From NCBI RefSeq assembly GCF_048595595.1, contig NZ_CP184347.1: DNA of 64,000 nucleotides. One strand, given 5' to 3'. Under the pieces are notes generated by a model. It saw only the letters and a program-made list of their open reading frames with translations. It was not told where the DNA came from and did no database searches. The translations under genes were made by a program, and so were the position numbers. This stretch comes from Bacteroides pyogenes_A (GTDB lineage Bacteria > Bacteroidota > Bacteroidia > Bacteroidales > Bacteroidaceae). Of the stretch, positions 41,342-51,600 are shown piece by piece; within the stretch, counting starts at the first letter, position 1, and every line of letters begins with the position of its first letter.

Positions 41342-44212
41342 ATGAAAAAAATACTCTGTTTTTATACTTTGCTTCTCTTTTTTGTTTTCGGCTGCTCTTC
41401 CGATAAAGAAGATGCGGACTTCCTGACCTTTTCATCCGAAACTGCCGTTTATTTCGAGAAAGGCATGGATTTTACGGCTGAGGCCGGAAGCCGCGACATA
41501 TCATTCAAAACAGGAGGTTTGTGGAGAATTTTATTAATCGGCCCCGGTTCTCATCCGGTAGATTGGTGTACGGTATCTTCCGCATCCGGTTCGGGGGGAG
41601 ATGCTTCTGTCAGTGTTAATGTGAAAGAAAACGCCGGGTATGACAGCCGGAGTGTAAAATTGGTTTTGACAACGGGCGGTAATATCGAAAAGAGCCTCGT
41701 CATCACTCAAAAGCAAAAAGACGCGCTCACACTTACTTCATCACATTTTGAAGTTCCCAAAGAAGGTAAGAAGATTGTGGTGGAGGTGAAGGCGAATATT
41801 GATTTCGAGGTGGAAATTCCTGAGGCGCATCGGAGTTGGATTTCTCAGGTAAAGACAAGGGGGCTTGTTTCGATTGAACTTACTTTCGATATCGCCCCCA
41901 ACGAAGGTGTATGGGATCGGGAAGGAGAAATCATTATCAAGAGCGGTTCTCTCTCGGAGAAGTTGAAAGTGGTGCAGGCGGGGAGTATGGCGGGAGGTTT
42001 AAGCCACCATCCCGCATCGCCCGATGCCGACAACGAACTGACCGTTTCGTTCAAGGCTCCGGCAGGAACTCCGCTTTACGGATATACCGGCGATGTGTAT
42101 ATTCATGCCGGCGTGTTGGATGAAGGAACTTGGCTTTATGTGCCGGCAGGCTGGAACGAGAATCTGGACAAATGCAAGATGACCAGGGTGGGAGAGAATG
42201 TGTGGAGCATTACGCTCAAGCCTTCTGTACGTGCATGGTTCGGTTCGGGCGAAACTCCGGTGACAAAGCTGGGGGTAGTCATCCGCAGTGCCGACGGAAC
42301 GAAGAAAGGTATAGAAAACGATTCGTTCATCGAGGTCACGGATACGAAATATACGGCTTTCGAGCCTGCCGATATCCGCTATGCTCCGCTTCCTTCGGGC
42401 GTACGCGAAGGCATTAATGTGATTAACTCCGGCACGGTTACGCTGGTGCTGTACGACAAAACTCTTTCGGGCAGACACAAAGATTTCGCTCATGTGGTGG
42501 GCGACTTCAATCAGTGGAAACTGAGTAACGAAGAGGGGTGTCAGATGCGGCGCGACGACGCCAAGGGCTGTTGGTGGATAACACTGAGCGGACTGGATGC
42601 TGCGAAAGAGTATGCTTTTCAATACTATGTCGGGATGAAAGGGGGAGAGAGAATCCGCCTGGGCGACCCGTACTGCGAGAAGATACTCGACCCTGACCAC
42701 GATAAATACATCGCTGCCTCCACTTATCCGGAGAGCAGGAATTACCCCGAAGGGGCAAGAGGAATCGTGTCTGTGTTCAAGATTCAAAAGGATGAATATC
42801 ATTGGAGTGTGCCGGACTTCAAGATAAAGGATGCCGGCAGTCTGGTGGTTTACGAAATGCTGCTGCGCGATTTCACTTCGACGGGCGATATCAACGGAGC
42901 GATACAGAAGCTGGACTATCTGAAGACGCTGGGGGTGAATGCCGTAGAGCTGATGCCTGTGCAGGAGTTCGACGGGAACAACAGCTGGGGATACAATCCT
43001 TGTTATTACTTTGCGCTCGACAAGGCTTACGGAACGAAACAAATGTACAAACAATTCATCGATGCCTGCCATCAACGGGGGATGGCTGTCATTCTCGATG
43101 TGGTTTACAACCATGCCACCGGCAATCATCCGTTTGCAAAGCTTTATTGGGATGCCGCGAAGAATAAAACGTTGCCCGACAACCCGTGGTTCAACGTCGA
43201 CGCTCCGCACCCTTACAGTGTATTCCACGACTTCAATCACGAGTCGCCGCTGGTACGCGCTTTTGTCAAGCGCAATCTGGAATTTTTGCTGACGGAGTAT
43301 AAGTTCGACGGATTCCGTTTCGATCTGTCGAAAGGCTTTACGCAACAATCGAGCACGGAGGCTACTGCCGCAAAGAAAGACGATTCGCGCATCGTCATCC
43401 TTACCGATTATTACCATACGGTGCACGCTGCAAACCCTCATGCGGTGATGATTCTCGAACATTTCTGCGACGAGGAGGAAGAAACGGCTTTGGCGAATGC
43501 GGGCATGAAGTTGTGGCACAATATGAACGGCAGGTATTGCCAATCGGCAATGGGCTGGAAAGAGGATTCTTCTTTCGAGGCGATGCGTAATAACGGCCGG
43601 CCTGCGGGCAGCATGATAAGCTTTATGGAAAGTCATGACGAAGAACGCATGGGATATAAGCAGATTGCTTATGGCAACGGACCGCTTAAAGACCGGTTGC
43701 CGGCGCGTATGAACCAACTCGCTTCGAACGCGGCTTTCTTCCTTACCGTTTCCGGCCCGAAGATGATTTGGCAGTTCGGTGAGCTGGGCTACGACTTTTC
43801 CATAAACTCCCGTCCGGACGGAGTGGTGGGCGACGCAGGAAACCGAATGGACCCGAAGCCGGTGAGATGGGATTATGTGGAGCAGCCCGACAGAAAGGCG
43901 TTGTATGAAGTTTACTGCAAGCTGATGAAGCTGCGCAACGGCTATCCCGACTTGTTTGGAACAAACGCTTTCAAACAGTGGAGAGTGGGAGAGAACGACT
44001 GGACGGCGGGACGGTTCATGAAACTGGAGAGCACTACCCGAAAGTTGGTAGTGGTTGCCAATTTCTCGCAGGAACAAACGGAAGTGAACGCCGATTTCGG
44101 GCATACGGGCACATGGTATGAGCTTCGCGGCGACCGCTTGAATGTCACTTCTTCTACGCAGAACGTGAAAGTTCCGGCACACGAATTCCGGTTGTACACC
44201 AGTTTCGAATAG
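41342..44212 (+). CDS. surface GH13 amylase lipoprotein with BACON and CBM48 domains
   Basis: A 956-residue lipoprotein (lipobox VFGC, Cys18). After two BACON-type beta domains (about 30-125 and 126-215) comes a further beta module (about 220-345), then a CBM48-like domain (KDFAHVVGDFNQW, about 375-470) and a GH13 barrel with VILDVVYNHA, GFRFDLSKG (nucleophile Asp661), ILEHF (acid Glu706) and MESHDEER (Asp766), then a C-terminal beta domain. It occupies the place of SusG but is 260 residues longer and more like branching-enzyme/pullulanase-type GH13 in order. It probably cleaves starch or pullulan outside the cell; linkage preference is uncertain. Confidence 0.9.
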   Translation: MKKILCFYTLLLFFVFGCSSDKEDADFLTFSSETAVYFEKGMDFTAEAGSRDISFKTGGLWRILLIGPGSHPVDWCTVSSASGSGGDASVSVNVKENAGYDSRSVKLVLTTGGNIEKSLVITQKQKDALTLTSSHFEVPKEGKKIVVEVKANIDFEVEIPEAHRSWISQVKTRGLVSIELTFDIAPNEGVWDREGEIIIKSGSLSEKLKVVQAGSMAGGLSHHPASPDADNELTVSFKAPAGTPLYGYTGDVYIHAGVLDEGTWLYVPAGWNENLDKCKMTRVGENVWSITLKPSVRAWFGSGETPVTKLGVVIRSADGTKKGIENDSFIEVTDTKYTAFEPADIRYAPLPSGVREGINVINSGTVTLVLYDKTLSGRHKDFAHVVGDFNQWKLSNEEGCQMRRDDAKGCWWITLSGLDAAKEYAFQYYVGMKGGERIRLGDPYCEKILDPDHDKYIAASTYPESRNYPEGARGIVSVFKIQKDEYHWSVPDFKIKDAGSLVVYEMLLRDFTSTGDINGAIQKLDYLKTLGVNAVELMPVQEFDGNNSWGYNPCYYFALDKAYGTKQMYKQFIDACHQRGMAVILDVVYNHATGNHPFAKLYWDAAKNKTLPDNPWFNVDAPHPYSVFHDFNHESPLVRAFVKRNLEFLLTEYKFDGFRFDLSKGFTQQSSTEATAAKKDDSRIVILTDYYHTVHAANPHAVMILEHFCDEEEETALANAGMKLWHNMNGRYCQSAMGWKEDSSFEAMRNNGRPAGSMISFMESHDEERMGYKQIAYGNGPLKDRLPARMNQLASNAAFFLTVSGPKMIWQFGELGYDFSINSRPDGVVGDAGNRMDPKPVRWDYVEQPDRKALYEVYCKLMKLRNGYPDLFGTNAFKQWRVGENDWTAGRFMKLESTTRKLVVVANFSQEQTEVNADFGHTGTWYELRGDRLNVTSSTQNVKVPAHEFRLYTSFE

Positions 44213-44298
44213 CAGTTTCCGCTACCGGATAGCATTATGGCAGGGTGAGCGGAGAAAGGGGCGGCAATGGCTGTTTTCAAACTATGGGAGGTGCGTGA

Positions 44299-44410
44299 AA
44301 AAAGCCCGCCGTGTTTAAAAAAAAGCCCACCGCCTTTGATTTCAAAGCCCGCCGCCTTTTTAAAAAAGGCCGTCGTGTTTTTTTCAAAGCCCGCGGGCTT
44401 TTTTTCGGTC
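44299..44410. repeat. 21-22-bp degenerate tandem repeat (about 5 copies)
   Basis: The core AAAGCCCGCCG (variants AAGCCCACCGCC, AGGCCGTCG and AAAGCCCGCGGG) recurs at 44304, 44325, 44347, 44368 and 44389, at 21-22 bp, separated by A/T tracts. The last unit is the terminator hairpin that follows the amylase gene. Confidence 0.8.
44386..44407 (+). terminator. intrinsic terminator
   Basis: AAAGCCCGCGGGCTTT, a self-complementary hairpin followed by TTTT, lies 170 bp past the amylase stop and just upstream of the methyltransferase-domain gene. Confidence 0.7.
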
Positions 44411-44425
44411 AATATAAAAGTTTGG

Positions 44426-44755
44426 ATGATGAGAGATTACAAAGTAGATAAAGCCCGGTTTTCGGATGATTTCCGCCATAGTGTTTACGAGATAGTGGCG
44501 CAGATCCCTCCGGGAAAAGTCGCCACTTACGGAGAAATTGCCGTCCTGCTCGGCATGCCCGGATGCTCGCGTCTGGTTGGGAAGGCGTTGAAGGAAGTTC
44601 CGCCGCTGCTTTCCCTCCCTTGCCATCGTGTGGTGAATGCGGCGGGACGCCTCGTTCCCGGATGGGCGGAGCAGGAAGATTTGCTGCTGGCAGAGGGCGT
44701 CCGGCTGAAAGCCAACGGTTGTGTGGACTTGAAACGCTTTAGAATGAAAACATAG
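44426..44755 (+). CDS. O6-alkylguanine-DNA alkyltransferase-domain protein (short)
   Basis: A 109-residue protein consisting only of the DNA-binding/active-site domain of the MGMT/Ogt family: IPPGKVATYGEIAVLLGMPG (27-46), SRLVGKALKE, and PCHRVVNAAGRL with the acceptor Cys66. The N-terminal domain of full MGMT is absent. Alkyltransferase-like (ATL) proteins of this size usually have Trp in place of this Cys; keeping PCHR suggests real alkyl transfer may be possible. The in-frame extension to 44267 is made of repeat DNA, so I start at the ATG pair at 44426/44429. Confidence 0.85.
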   Translation: MMRDYKVDKARFSDDFRHSVYEIVAQIPPGKVATYGEIAVLLGMPGCSRLVGKALKEVPPLLSLPCHRVVNAAGRLVPGWAEQEDLLLAEGVRLKANGCVDLKRFRMKT

Positions 44756-44761
44756 CCTTTA

Positions 44762-47425
44762 TCAGACATTCCCGCGGACGGAGCGTATTGGCGAGTATCG
44801 CTGTGTGAGATGGTCGATATAGGTGTGGTTGAGCGTGGAATGATTCAACAAATTGTTCGCGGCAAACTCGATTTCGAACAGACGATGCGAAAAAAGCAGC
44901 GAAGCGTCGGCAAAATAAGTCGCTTTCCGGTTTCTGTTGTTATGAGATATCTCTTGCGTGACTCTTCCTTTCCAGTGCGGCGAGAAAACAATGTTAAGGT
45001 CCATCGTATGATGAAAGCTCCATGCTTTTACCGTGCCGTTCTCCGGAAGGTCCAGCCGCGACAGCGTGTGTATGGCGGAGCTGCTCCCTTCGAAGCTGAG
45101 GCTTCTTACCGGTCTCAGGGAGAAATCGAATCTTAAAGAATACACTTGCATGGTGCTGTTCGCCATCCGCTCTTCCAGCAGCATCTTGTCTTTTTTGTTA
45201 GAATAGCTCATGCCTACGGAGGTATACAGCTTGCTCCATGCAAACGTTTTCGACAGCTTTCCATTTACGCCGTACAGGTAGTTTGTATGGGGGCGGTCGT
45301 AAGTTTCCGTCACCGAAAGGTATTTCTCTTTGTTGCGGTAGCCGTAAATAAGTTCTTGCTTGTTTAAGGTGTAAAAACCCGTCAGGCTTGCGAAGAATCC
45401 GGTGAGCGGCTGTACGAAACGCACGCTTATGCTGTTGTAGTAGCTTTTGTCGAACACAGGTTTCGAATGGAACGCAAAAGCCGACCTGTATGAAGTGAAC
45501 ATGTATCCGCCGTATAGTTTCAGGATGTCCGGTTGTATGCAGGAAAGAGAAGAGCGGCCAATCAGTGTCAGATATGAGTTTAATTCATACTTGACGTTCA
45601 GTGACGGTGCAGGCAGAAACAGATTTTTCCGCGACTGCTCGGGTTGCGGCCGTTCGGTTCGCAGGCCGGCATGATAGAATGAGAGGGGAATACTGAACTG
45701 TACGTCCCAGAAATCGTTTTTAAAGTTCAAACGAGGCTCTATATATGCGTGAAGCGTTTTCAATGTCAAATCGTTGTGATATTCATCGCCCGCAGGCGTG
45801 TCGTTGATGGAAAGCGCGGAACTCATCTTCTTCCGGGCGTAAGAGATGCCCGCCTTGTACTTCAGATACCACCCGGCGATTTTGTGCTGGAAGTAGGTGT
45901 AAGAATCCGATTGAAAAGATTGCAGGCGGGCATCTTGGGCGAACTTTCCGTAAGGATTGTTTTGGTTCAGCAATTCTTCGTAGAGTCCCGGCTCCACAGT
46001 GAAATGTTGCGGCAGGTCGCGATAAGAGTTGACCGAATAGATTGAGAACGAATGGCGGCGAGTGTTTTTCACCAGTTCGAAATGATTGTGCAGGAATTTT
46101 CGTTGCGGATGTGTGCGCTGCCCGGTTTTCTCATCATCTACCCAAAGGTCTAAAGAACTCTTGTGTAGCCCCAGCAGCCCCTTTATTTTATTTTTCAGAA
46201 ACAGGGCGCTGTCATTCAACTGATATGTAAATTCTCCTTCCGCCTTGTTCTCTTGCCCGTTATATTGCTCCCGTTCGTCTACCGTGATGGTTTGCGAAGG
46301 ATAGAAATAAGTAGTGCCCGACCGGTATTCCGCTCTTTCTTTTTGGTGGAGAAAACTCAGTTGAAGGCGTATGTCGTTCGCCTTATCGGGCTTGTACAGG
46401 TGGTTGATTGCACCCAGATGAGCGTCATTGAACAAGTATCTCGAAGGATCTGCCTCTTTGTTCTGCGAAATGGAAACGGGAAAAAGCTCCGAATCTTCCT
46501 CATCCCTGCTTATGTCGATGATACCGCTTTGTCCCAAAGGCAGTATTTCCGCAGCGATGTCTTTGCCCGTATTGTTGTTTTTGTACATGCTCAGGTTTTG
46601 CTTCCTTCGTCCGAAGAGCATGCCCAACAGGCGGTTGTCCCATAATACATCCGGGTCGTTCCCTGCTCCGATGCCTGCGTCTATGAGTTTTATCAGCTTG
46701 TTTTTATGGCTGTCTTCCAGCGTTAAGTTCAATGCGGCATGGTCGCTGAACGTCTTTCCTCTTAAAGCGGCTATCGGCTGGTGCGATTGCAAAACTTGCA
46801 CCTCTTTTACCATGCCTGCCGGGATGTTTTTGCTCGCCAGGGCATACTTGTCTTCCATCAGATTCATGCCTTCGATATAAAACCTGTTGATGGGTTTGTC
46901 GTGAAACCTGATGGCTCCGTTTGCCGTTACTTCAATGCCGGGAATTTTCTTCAGTACGTCTTCTATGGTTCTGTCCTGCGGCATTCTGAATCCGCTCACG
47001 GTATAGGTGATGGTATCTTTTTCTTTCCTGATCCGTTGACTGGTTATTTTTACTTCCTTGATTTTATATGTGGTTTCCTGCAGTTCGACTGTCGCTCCGT
47101 TCTTAAAACTTCGGGCGGGCAACAGGACTCTCCGGTATCCCATGAACGCGAACGACAGGAATTCTGCAGTTCGCGTTCCCCGGTTTATGATTTCAAAATG
47201 GCCGTTGTTGTCGGTATACGAATAAGACATGATGGTGCTGTCTGCCGCAAGCAAGCTGACCGCAACCGCTTCCAGCGGTTTTTTGTTTTGTCCGTCCGCC
47301 ACTTTGCCTGCATAACCCGTTTGCGCGGCTGCAACCATGTGCCGGAAGAAAATGAGACAGAAGATGCCGAAGTGTTTCATGGAGCCTGTTTCCCAATATG
47401 TAAGGAAAAAGTTCACGCGTTTCAT
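44762..47425 (-). CDS. TonB-dependent-receptor-like outer-membrane protein
   Basis: An 887-residue outer-membrane protein: hydrophobic N-terminus, a carboxypeptidase-like regulatory domain (GKVADGQNKKPLEAVAVSL, about 38-56), a plug-like region (EDVLKKIPGIEVTANGAIRF and the later MVKEVQVLQ, about 160-240) and a large barrel with many aromatic strands. The usual barrel-end aromatic residue is not clear in the final NV. The preceding gene's stop overlaps its ATG by 4 bp, so translation is coupled to the GLPGLI gene. This GLPGLI/receptor pairing recurs in Bacteroidota; its substrate is unknown. An internal start at Met16 is an alternative. Confidence 0.82.
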   Translation of the reverse strand: MKRVNFFLTYWETGSMKHFGIFCLIFFRHMVAAAQTGYAGKVADGQNKKPLEAVAVSLLAADSTIMSYSYTDNNGHFEIINRGTRTAEFLSFAFMGYRRVLLPARSFKNGATVELQETTYKIKEVKITSQRIRKEKDTITYTVSGFRMPQDRTIEDVLKKIPGIEVTANGAIRFHDKPINRFYIEGMNLMEDKYALASKNIPAGMVKEVQVLQSHQPIAALRGKTFSDHAALNLTLEDSHKNKLIKLIDAGIGAGNDPDVLWDNRLLGMLFGRRKQNLSMYKNNNTGKDIAAEILPLGQSGIIDISRDEEDSELFPVSISQNKEADPSRYLFNDAHLGAINHLYKPDKANDIRLQLSFLHQKERAEYRSGTTYFYPSQTITVDEREQYNGQENKAEGEFTYQLNDSALFLKNKIKGLLGLHKSSLDLWVDDEKTGQRTHPQRKFLHNHFELVKNTRRHSFSIYSVNSYRDLPQHFTVEPGLYEELLNQNNPYGKFAQDARLQSFQSDSYTYFQHKIAGWYLKYKAGISYARKKMSSALSINDTPAGDEYHNDLTLKTLHAYIEPRLNFKNDFWDVQFSIPLSFYHAGLRTERPQPEQSRKNLFLPAPSLNVKYELNSYLTLIGRSSLSCIQPDILKLYGGYMFTSYRSAFAFHSKPVFDKSYYNSISVRFVQPLTGFFASLTGFYTLNKQELIYGYRNKEKYLSVTETYDRPHTNYLYGVNGKLSKTFAWSKLYTSVGMSYSNKKDKMLLEERMANSTMQVYSLRFDFSLRPVRSLSFEGSSSAIHTLSRLDLPENGTVKAWSFHHTMDLNIVFSPHWKGRVTQEISHNNRNRKATYFADASLLFSHRLFEIEFAANNLLNHSTLNHTYIDHLTQRYSPIRSVRGNV

Positions 47426-48249
47426 GGCGTTACTCTTTCTATGTAGTTGAATTTCCGCTTGGGAAATGCGGAAACTGCTTTTCCATTCGAAGTTATTTCT
47501 ACCGGAGGTTCTATTCCGTGCTTTCTCAGAAAAGTGTTCATGTCTTCTTTATGCAGGAACAGCGACTTCAAATATTCGCTTTTGCTGCATTTGATGTAAT
47601 TCTTTTTAGGCAGCCGGATAGCGGGGGCATCCGATACGTTTTTTATTTCGATGCATGTGAACCGATACTCTTTTTCCGAATCTTCCGCTTGCAATATCAG
47701 TCCGGGAAGTCCGCATAGTTTCCAAGGTCCGTCTTCGACGGGTATTTCCGGAGCAAACCATGCTGTCCATTTTCTGCCCAAGAAGTTTGTTTCCGCTTTT
47801 TGGCAATCATATCCCGCAATCTGCTTTTTTTCTCCGAAGACCTCCCACTGTGGAATTTCCATTTTCTTCGTGTATAGAAAGGATGACTTTATCAGTTGGT
47901 CTGTAAGTGTCAATCTGCCTTTCTCCGGATAATTCTTGTAGATCACTGTGTGTTGCGTGCTCACCGGATACTTCACTTTGTCTCTTGCAGCCAAGATTTC
48001 TTCCAGCGACGCCCCTTTCGCTGTGAGGCTGTCGCGCAGTCTGGCGTGCTCTCTGCACCATAAGCTGTAGAATTCGGAAGCTCCTTTGCTGATGCTCAAC
48101 ACCATTTCGTCTTGTTTCACTTTCCCTTTTTCCGGATAGTCTATATAAGATTCCGTATAATGGCATTCAAGGAACGGCTCGTGCTGGGCGAAAGCGTTCG
48201 ACAGGCTTAAGGCGAGGGCTGAAGATAGAAGATAAATGCTCTTTTTCAT
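47422..48249 (-). CDS. GLPGLI family exported protein
   Basis: A 275-residue exported protein (signal peptide to about Ala21) carrying the motif GLPGLILQ at about 183-190, which gives the family its name, preceded by the family's WTAWFAPEIPVEDGPWKLCG. These proteins are predicted to be periplasmic beta-rich companions of outer-membrane proteins. Function is not established. Its stop overlaps the start of the receptor gene, so the two are one operon. Upstream is a 442-bp gap without a gene. Confidence 0.9.
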   Translation of the reverse strand: MKKSIYLLSSALALSLSNAFAQHEPFLECHYTESYIDYPEKGKVKQDEMVLSISKGASEFYSLWCREHARLRDSLTAKGASLEEILAARDKVKYPVSTQHTVIYKNYPEKGRLTLTDQLIKSSFLYTKKMEIPQWEVFGEKKQIAGYDCQKAETNFLGRKWTAWFAPEIPVEDGPWKLCGLPGLILQAEDSEKEYRFTCIEIKNVSDAPAIRLPKKNYIKCSKSEYLKSLFLHKEDMNTFLRKHGIEPPVEITSNGKAVSAFPKRKFNYIERVTP

Positions 48250-48691
48250 AGGAAGGAAGTTTGATGTTTTTCGAGATGGCTTTTCAAATACCTTTATATA
48301 AACGGATGTATTTAAAGTTTCCCTTTAAAGTTGTTCTATATGAAAAACCGAAAATTAAAATAAAATGATGATTTCTCAATACGAACTGAGTTAAAAAAAG
48401 CTTTTCCGGATTCTACTAACTGTTCCTGCACTGATACAGTGATATTATAGATTTATTTTCAGAGTGGAATTTGGGCTTGAAGGAAGGGAGATATAAAATT
48501 ACGAAATCGGAAGGTACAGGGTTATGATGTATTGCCAATATCCAAATCTCTTTGAATAATATGGCAGATAACTATCTCGTTTTTCTATGCACGTGCTAAA
48601 TTCAAATGCTTATTTGGTAGAATAAAAAGGGGCTGCCCGATCTCTCCGGACAGCCCCTTGCTTATGATTCAGAATACTGATTCTTGTTTAA
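48250..48691. other. 442-bp intergenic region
   Basis: No gene, repeat array or clear RNA is seen here. It is AT-rich and holds only the upstream region of the GLPGLI operon and the nifJ terminator at its right end. Confidence 0.6.
48620..48659 (-). terminator. intrinsic terminator of nifJ
   Basis: A 13-bp stem with one mismatch (AAGGGGCTGCCCG with CGGACAGCCCCTT) lies about 35 bp past the nifJ stop; on the minus strand a TTTTTATT run follows. Confidence 0.9.
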
Positions 48692-51600
48692 TTATTCAGC
48701 ATCCCAGTTGCCTTTTGCCAATCGCTTGTAGCTGTTGTAACGCCATTTTGCGTTTTCTTCGGCAGCTTGGAACAGTTCTTCGGCTTCGGCAGGATATTGC
48801 TTCATTACCGATGCGTAACGAACCTCGCCTTTCAAGAAACCTTGGAAGTCTTCCCACTTCGGCTCTTTGCTGTCGAGCTGGAACGGATTCTTCCCTTCTG
48901 CTTCCAGTTCGGGATTGTAACGCCACAGGTGCCAGTAACCGCATGCAACCGCTTTGGCTTCTTCTTCCTGAGTCTTACCCATACCGGCTTTCAATCCGTG
49001 GCTGATACACGGAGCGTAAGCGATGATGAGCGACGGACCCGGATATGCTTCGGCTTCGCGGATGGCTTTCAGTGTTTGAGCCTGATCGGCGCCCATTGCA
49101 ATCTGTGCTACGTATACATAGCCGTAAGTAGTTGCCATCAGACCGAGATCTTTTTTGCGTACACGCTTGCCGGCTGCGGCAAATTTCGCAATGGCGCCCA
49201 CAGGAGTTGCCTTAGACGATTGACCGCCCGTATTGGAATAAACCTCTGTGTCGAGAACAAGGATGTTCACATCTTTGCCGGAAGCGATTACGTGGTCGAG
49301 ACCTCCGTAGCCGATATCGTATGAAGCGCCGTCGCCACCGATGATCCACTGGCTGCGTTTTACCAGATAATGTTTCAGTTCGGCAATCTGGCGGCAGTGT
49401 TCGCACTTGTCTTTCGCGCCTTCTACCAGCGGAATGATCTTGGCGGCCAGTTCTTTTGTCTTGTCGGCGTCGAGCATGTTTTCGATCCATTCTTTGAACA
49501 GCTCTTTGTGTTCGGCAGAGCAAGAGTCACCGGCGATGGCTTCGTTCATTATTTTAACGATACGCGCGCGCATCTTCTCGTTGGCCAGTTCCATACCCAA
49601 ACCGAATTCGCAGAAGTCTTCGAACAATGAGTTCGCCCATGCCGGACCGTGTCCTTGTTCGTTGGTCGTATACGGAGTAGAGGGCACGGAGCCTGAGTAG
49701 ATGGAAGAACATCCGGTGGCGTTGGCAACCATTTCGCGGTCGCCGAACAACTGAGTGATCAGTTTAACGTACGGAGTTTCGCCGCAACCTGAACAAGCGC
49801 CCGAGAATTCGAACAGCGGAGTAGCGAACTGAGAGTTCTTCACGTTTGCTTTGATGTCTACCAAATGCTGCTTGCTCTTCACATTGTCTGCGCAGTAAGT
49901 CCAGTTTTCCGCTTCTGCCAACTGGCTTTCGAGGTGTTTCATGGTCAGAGCCTTGCCGCCCTTCTTCGGATTGCCCGGACAAACATCGGCACAGTTGCCG
50001 CAACCCAGACAGTCGAGTACGTCGACCTGAATGCGGAATGTCATGCCGTCGAATGCTTTTCCTACGGCTTTCAGCTGTTCGAAGTTGGCGCCCTTCTGTT
50101 CTTCGGCATCCAATACGAACGGACGGATGGAAGCGTGGGGACAAACGTAAGCACACTTGTTACACTGGATACAGTTTTCGGGATTCCATTCCGGAACGAA
50201 AGCCGCTACGCCGCGTTTCTCGAATTTGGCTGTTCCCTGATGCCAAGTACCGTCTTCGATTCCTTTGAATGCCGATACCGGAAGCAGGTCGCCGTCTTGC
50301 GCGTTGATGGGGCGAACCACTTCGTTGATGAATGCCGGATCGTTGTTTTCCACTTTCGCATCATCGGGAAGATTGGCCCAAGCCGGATCGACGGTGAGCT
50401 GTTTGTATTCGCCGCCACGGTCTACTGCCGCATAGTTCTTGTTCACCACGTCTTCGCCCTTCTTGCCGTATGACTTGACGATGAACTTCTTCATCTGTTC
50501 TACAGCCTGATCTACGGGGATAACGTTCGTAATGCGGAAGAATGCCGACTGAAGGATGGTGTTGGTACGGTTGCCCAATCCGATTTCCTGTGCAATCTGG
50601 GTAGCATTGATGTAGTATACCGAAATATTGTTCTTGGCGAAATATCTTTTCACCTTGTTGGGCAGGTGCTTAGCCAGTTCTTCTCCTTCCCAGATGGTGT
50701 TGAGTAAGAAAGAACCGTTCTTTTGCAAACCGCGCGTTACGTCGTACATGTGCAGGTAGGCCTGTACGTGGCAAGCCACGAAATTCGGAGTATTTACCAG
50801 ATAAGTGGAACGAATCGGGTTGTCGCCGAAACGCAGGTGCGAACAGGTGAAACCTCCCGACTTCTTCGAGTCGTAAGAGAAATAAGCCTGACAGTATTTG
50901 TTCGTGTTGTCGCCGATAATCTTCACCGAGTTCTTGTTGGCACCTACCGTACCGTCGGCTCCCAGACCGTAGAACTTGGCTTCGAACATGCCTTCGCCGC
51001 CCAGAGCCAACTCTTCTTTCATCGGAAGCGAGGTGAATGTCACGTCGTCTACGATACCGATGGTGAAGTGGTTCTTCGGCATCGGCAAAGCCAGATTCTC
51101 GAATACGGAGAGGATCTGTGCCGGAGTAGTGTCTTTCGAGCTGAGGCCATAGCGTCCGCCAACGATCACCGGAGCGTTTTCTTGTCCGTAGAAACAGTTT
51201 TTCACGTCAAGATACAGCGGTTCGCCGTTAGCGCCCGGTTCTTTCGTGCGGTCGAGCACGGCAATGTTCTTCGCTGTCTTGGGAACGGCTGCGAGGAAGT
51301 GCTTGGCAGAGAACGGACGGTACAAGTGTACGGCAACCATACCTACCTTTTCGCCTTGGGCTACCAAGTGGTCGATGGCTTCGCGGGCGGCTTCCGTCAC
51401 AGAACCCATAGCGATGATCACGCGGTCTGCGTCTTCGGCGCCGTAGTAGTTGAACAAGCCATAGTTGCGGCCGGTAATCTTGTTGATTTCGTTCATGTAT
51501 TCTTCTACGATGGCGGGAACTGCTTCATAGTAGCTGTTTCCCGATTCGCGGTGCTGGAAGAAGTGGTCGGGGTTTTCGGCCATACCGCGGGCAACCGGCT

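Noticed and set aside
41999..44182. 727-codon open frame on the strand opposite the GH13 amylase
   Set aside because: It lies wholly within a well-supported lipoprotein amylase with all GH13 motifs, has no start signal or known domain, and is explained by codon bias of the sense gene.
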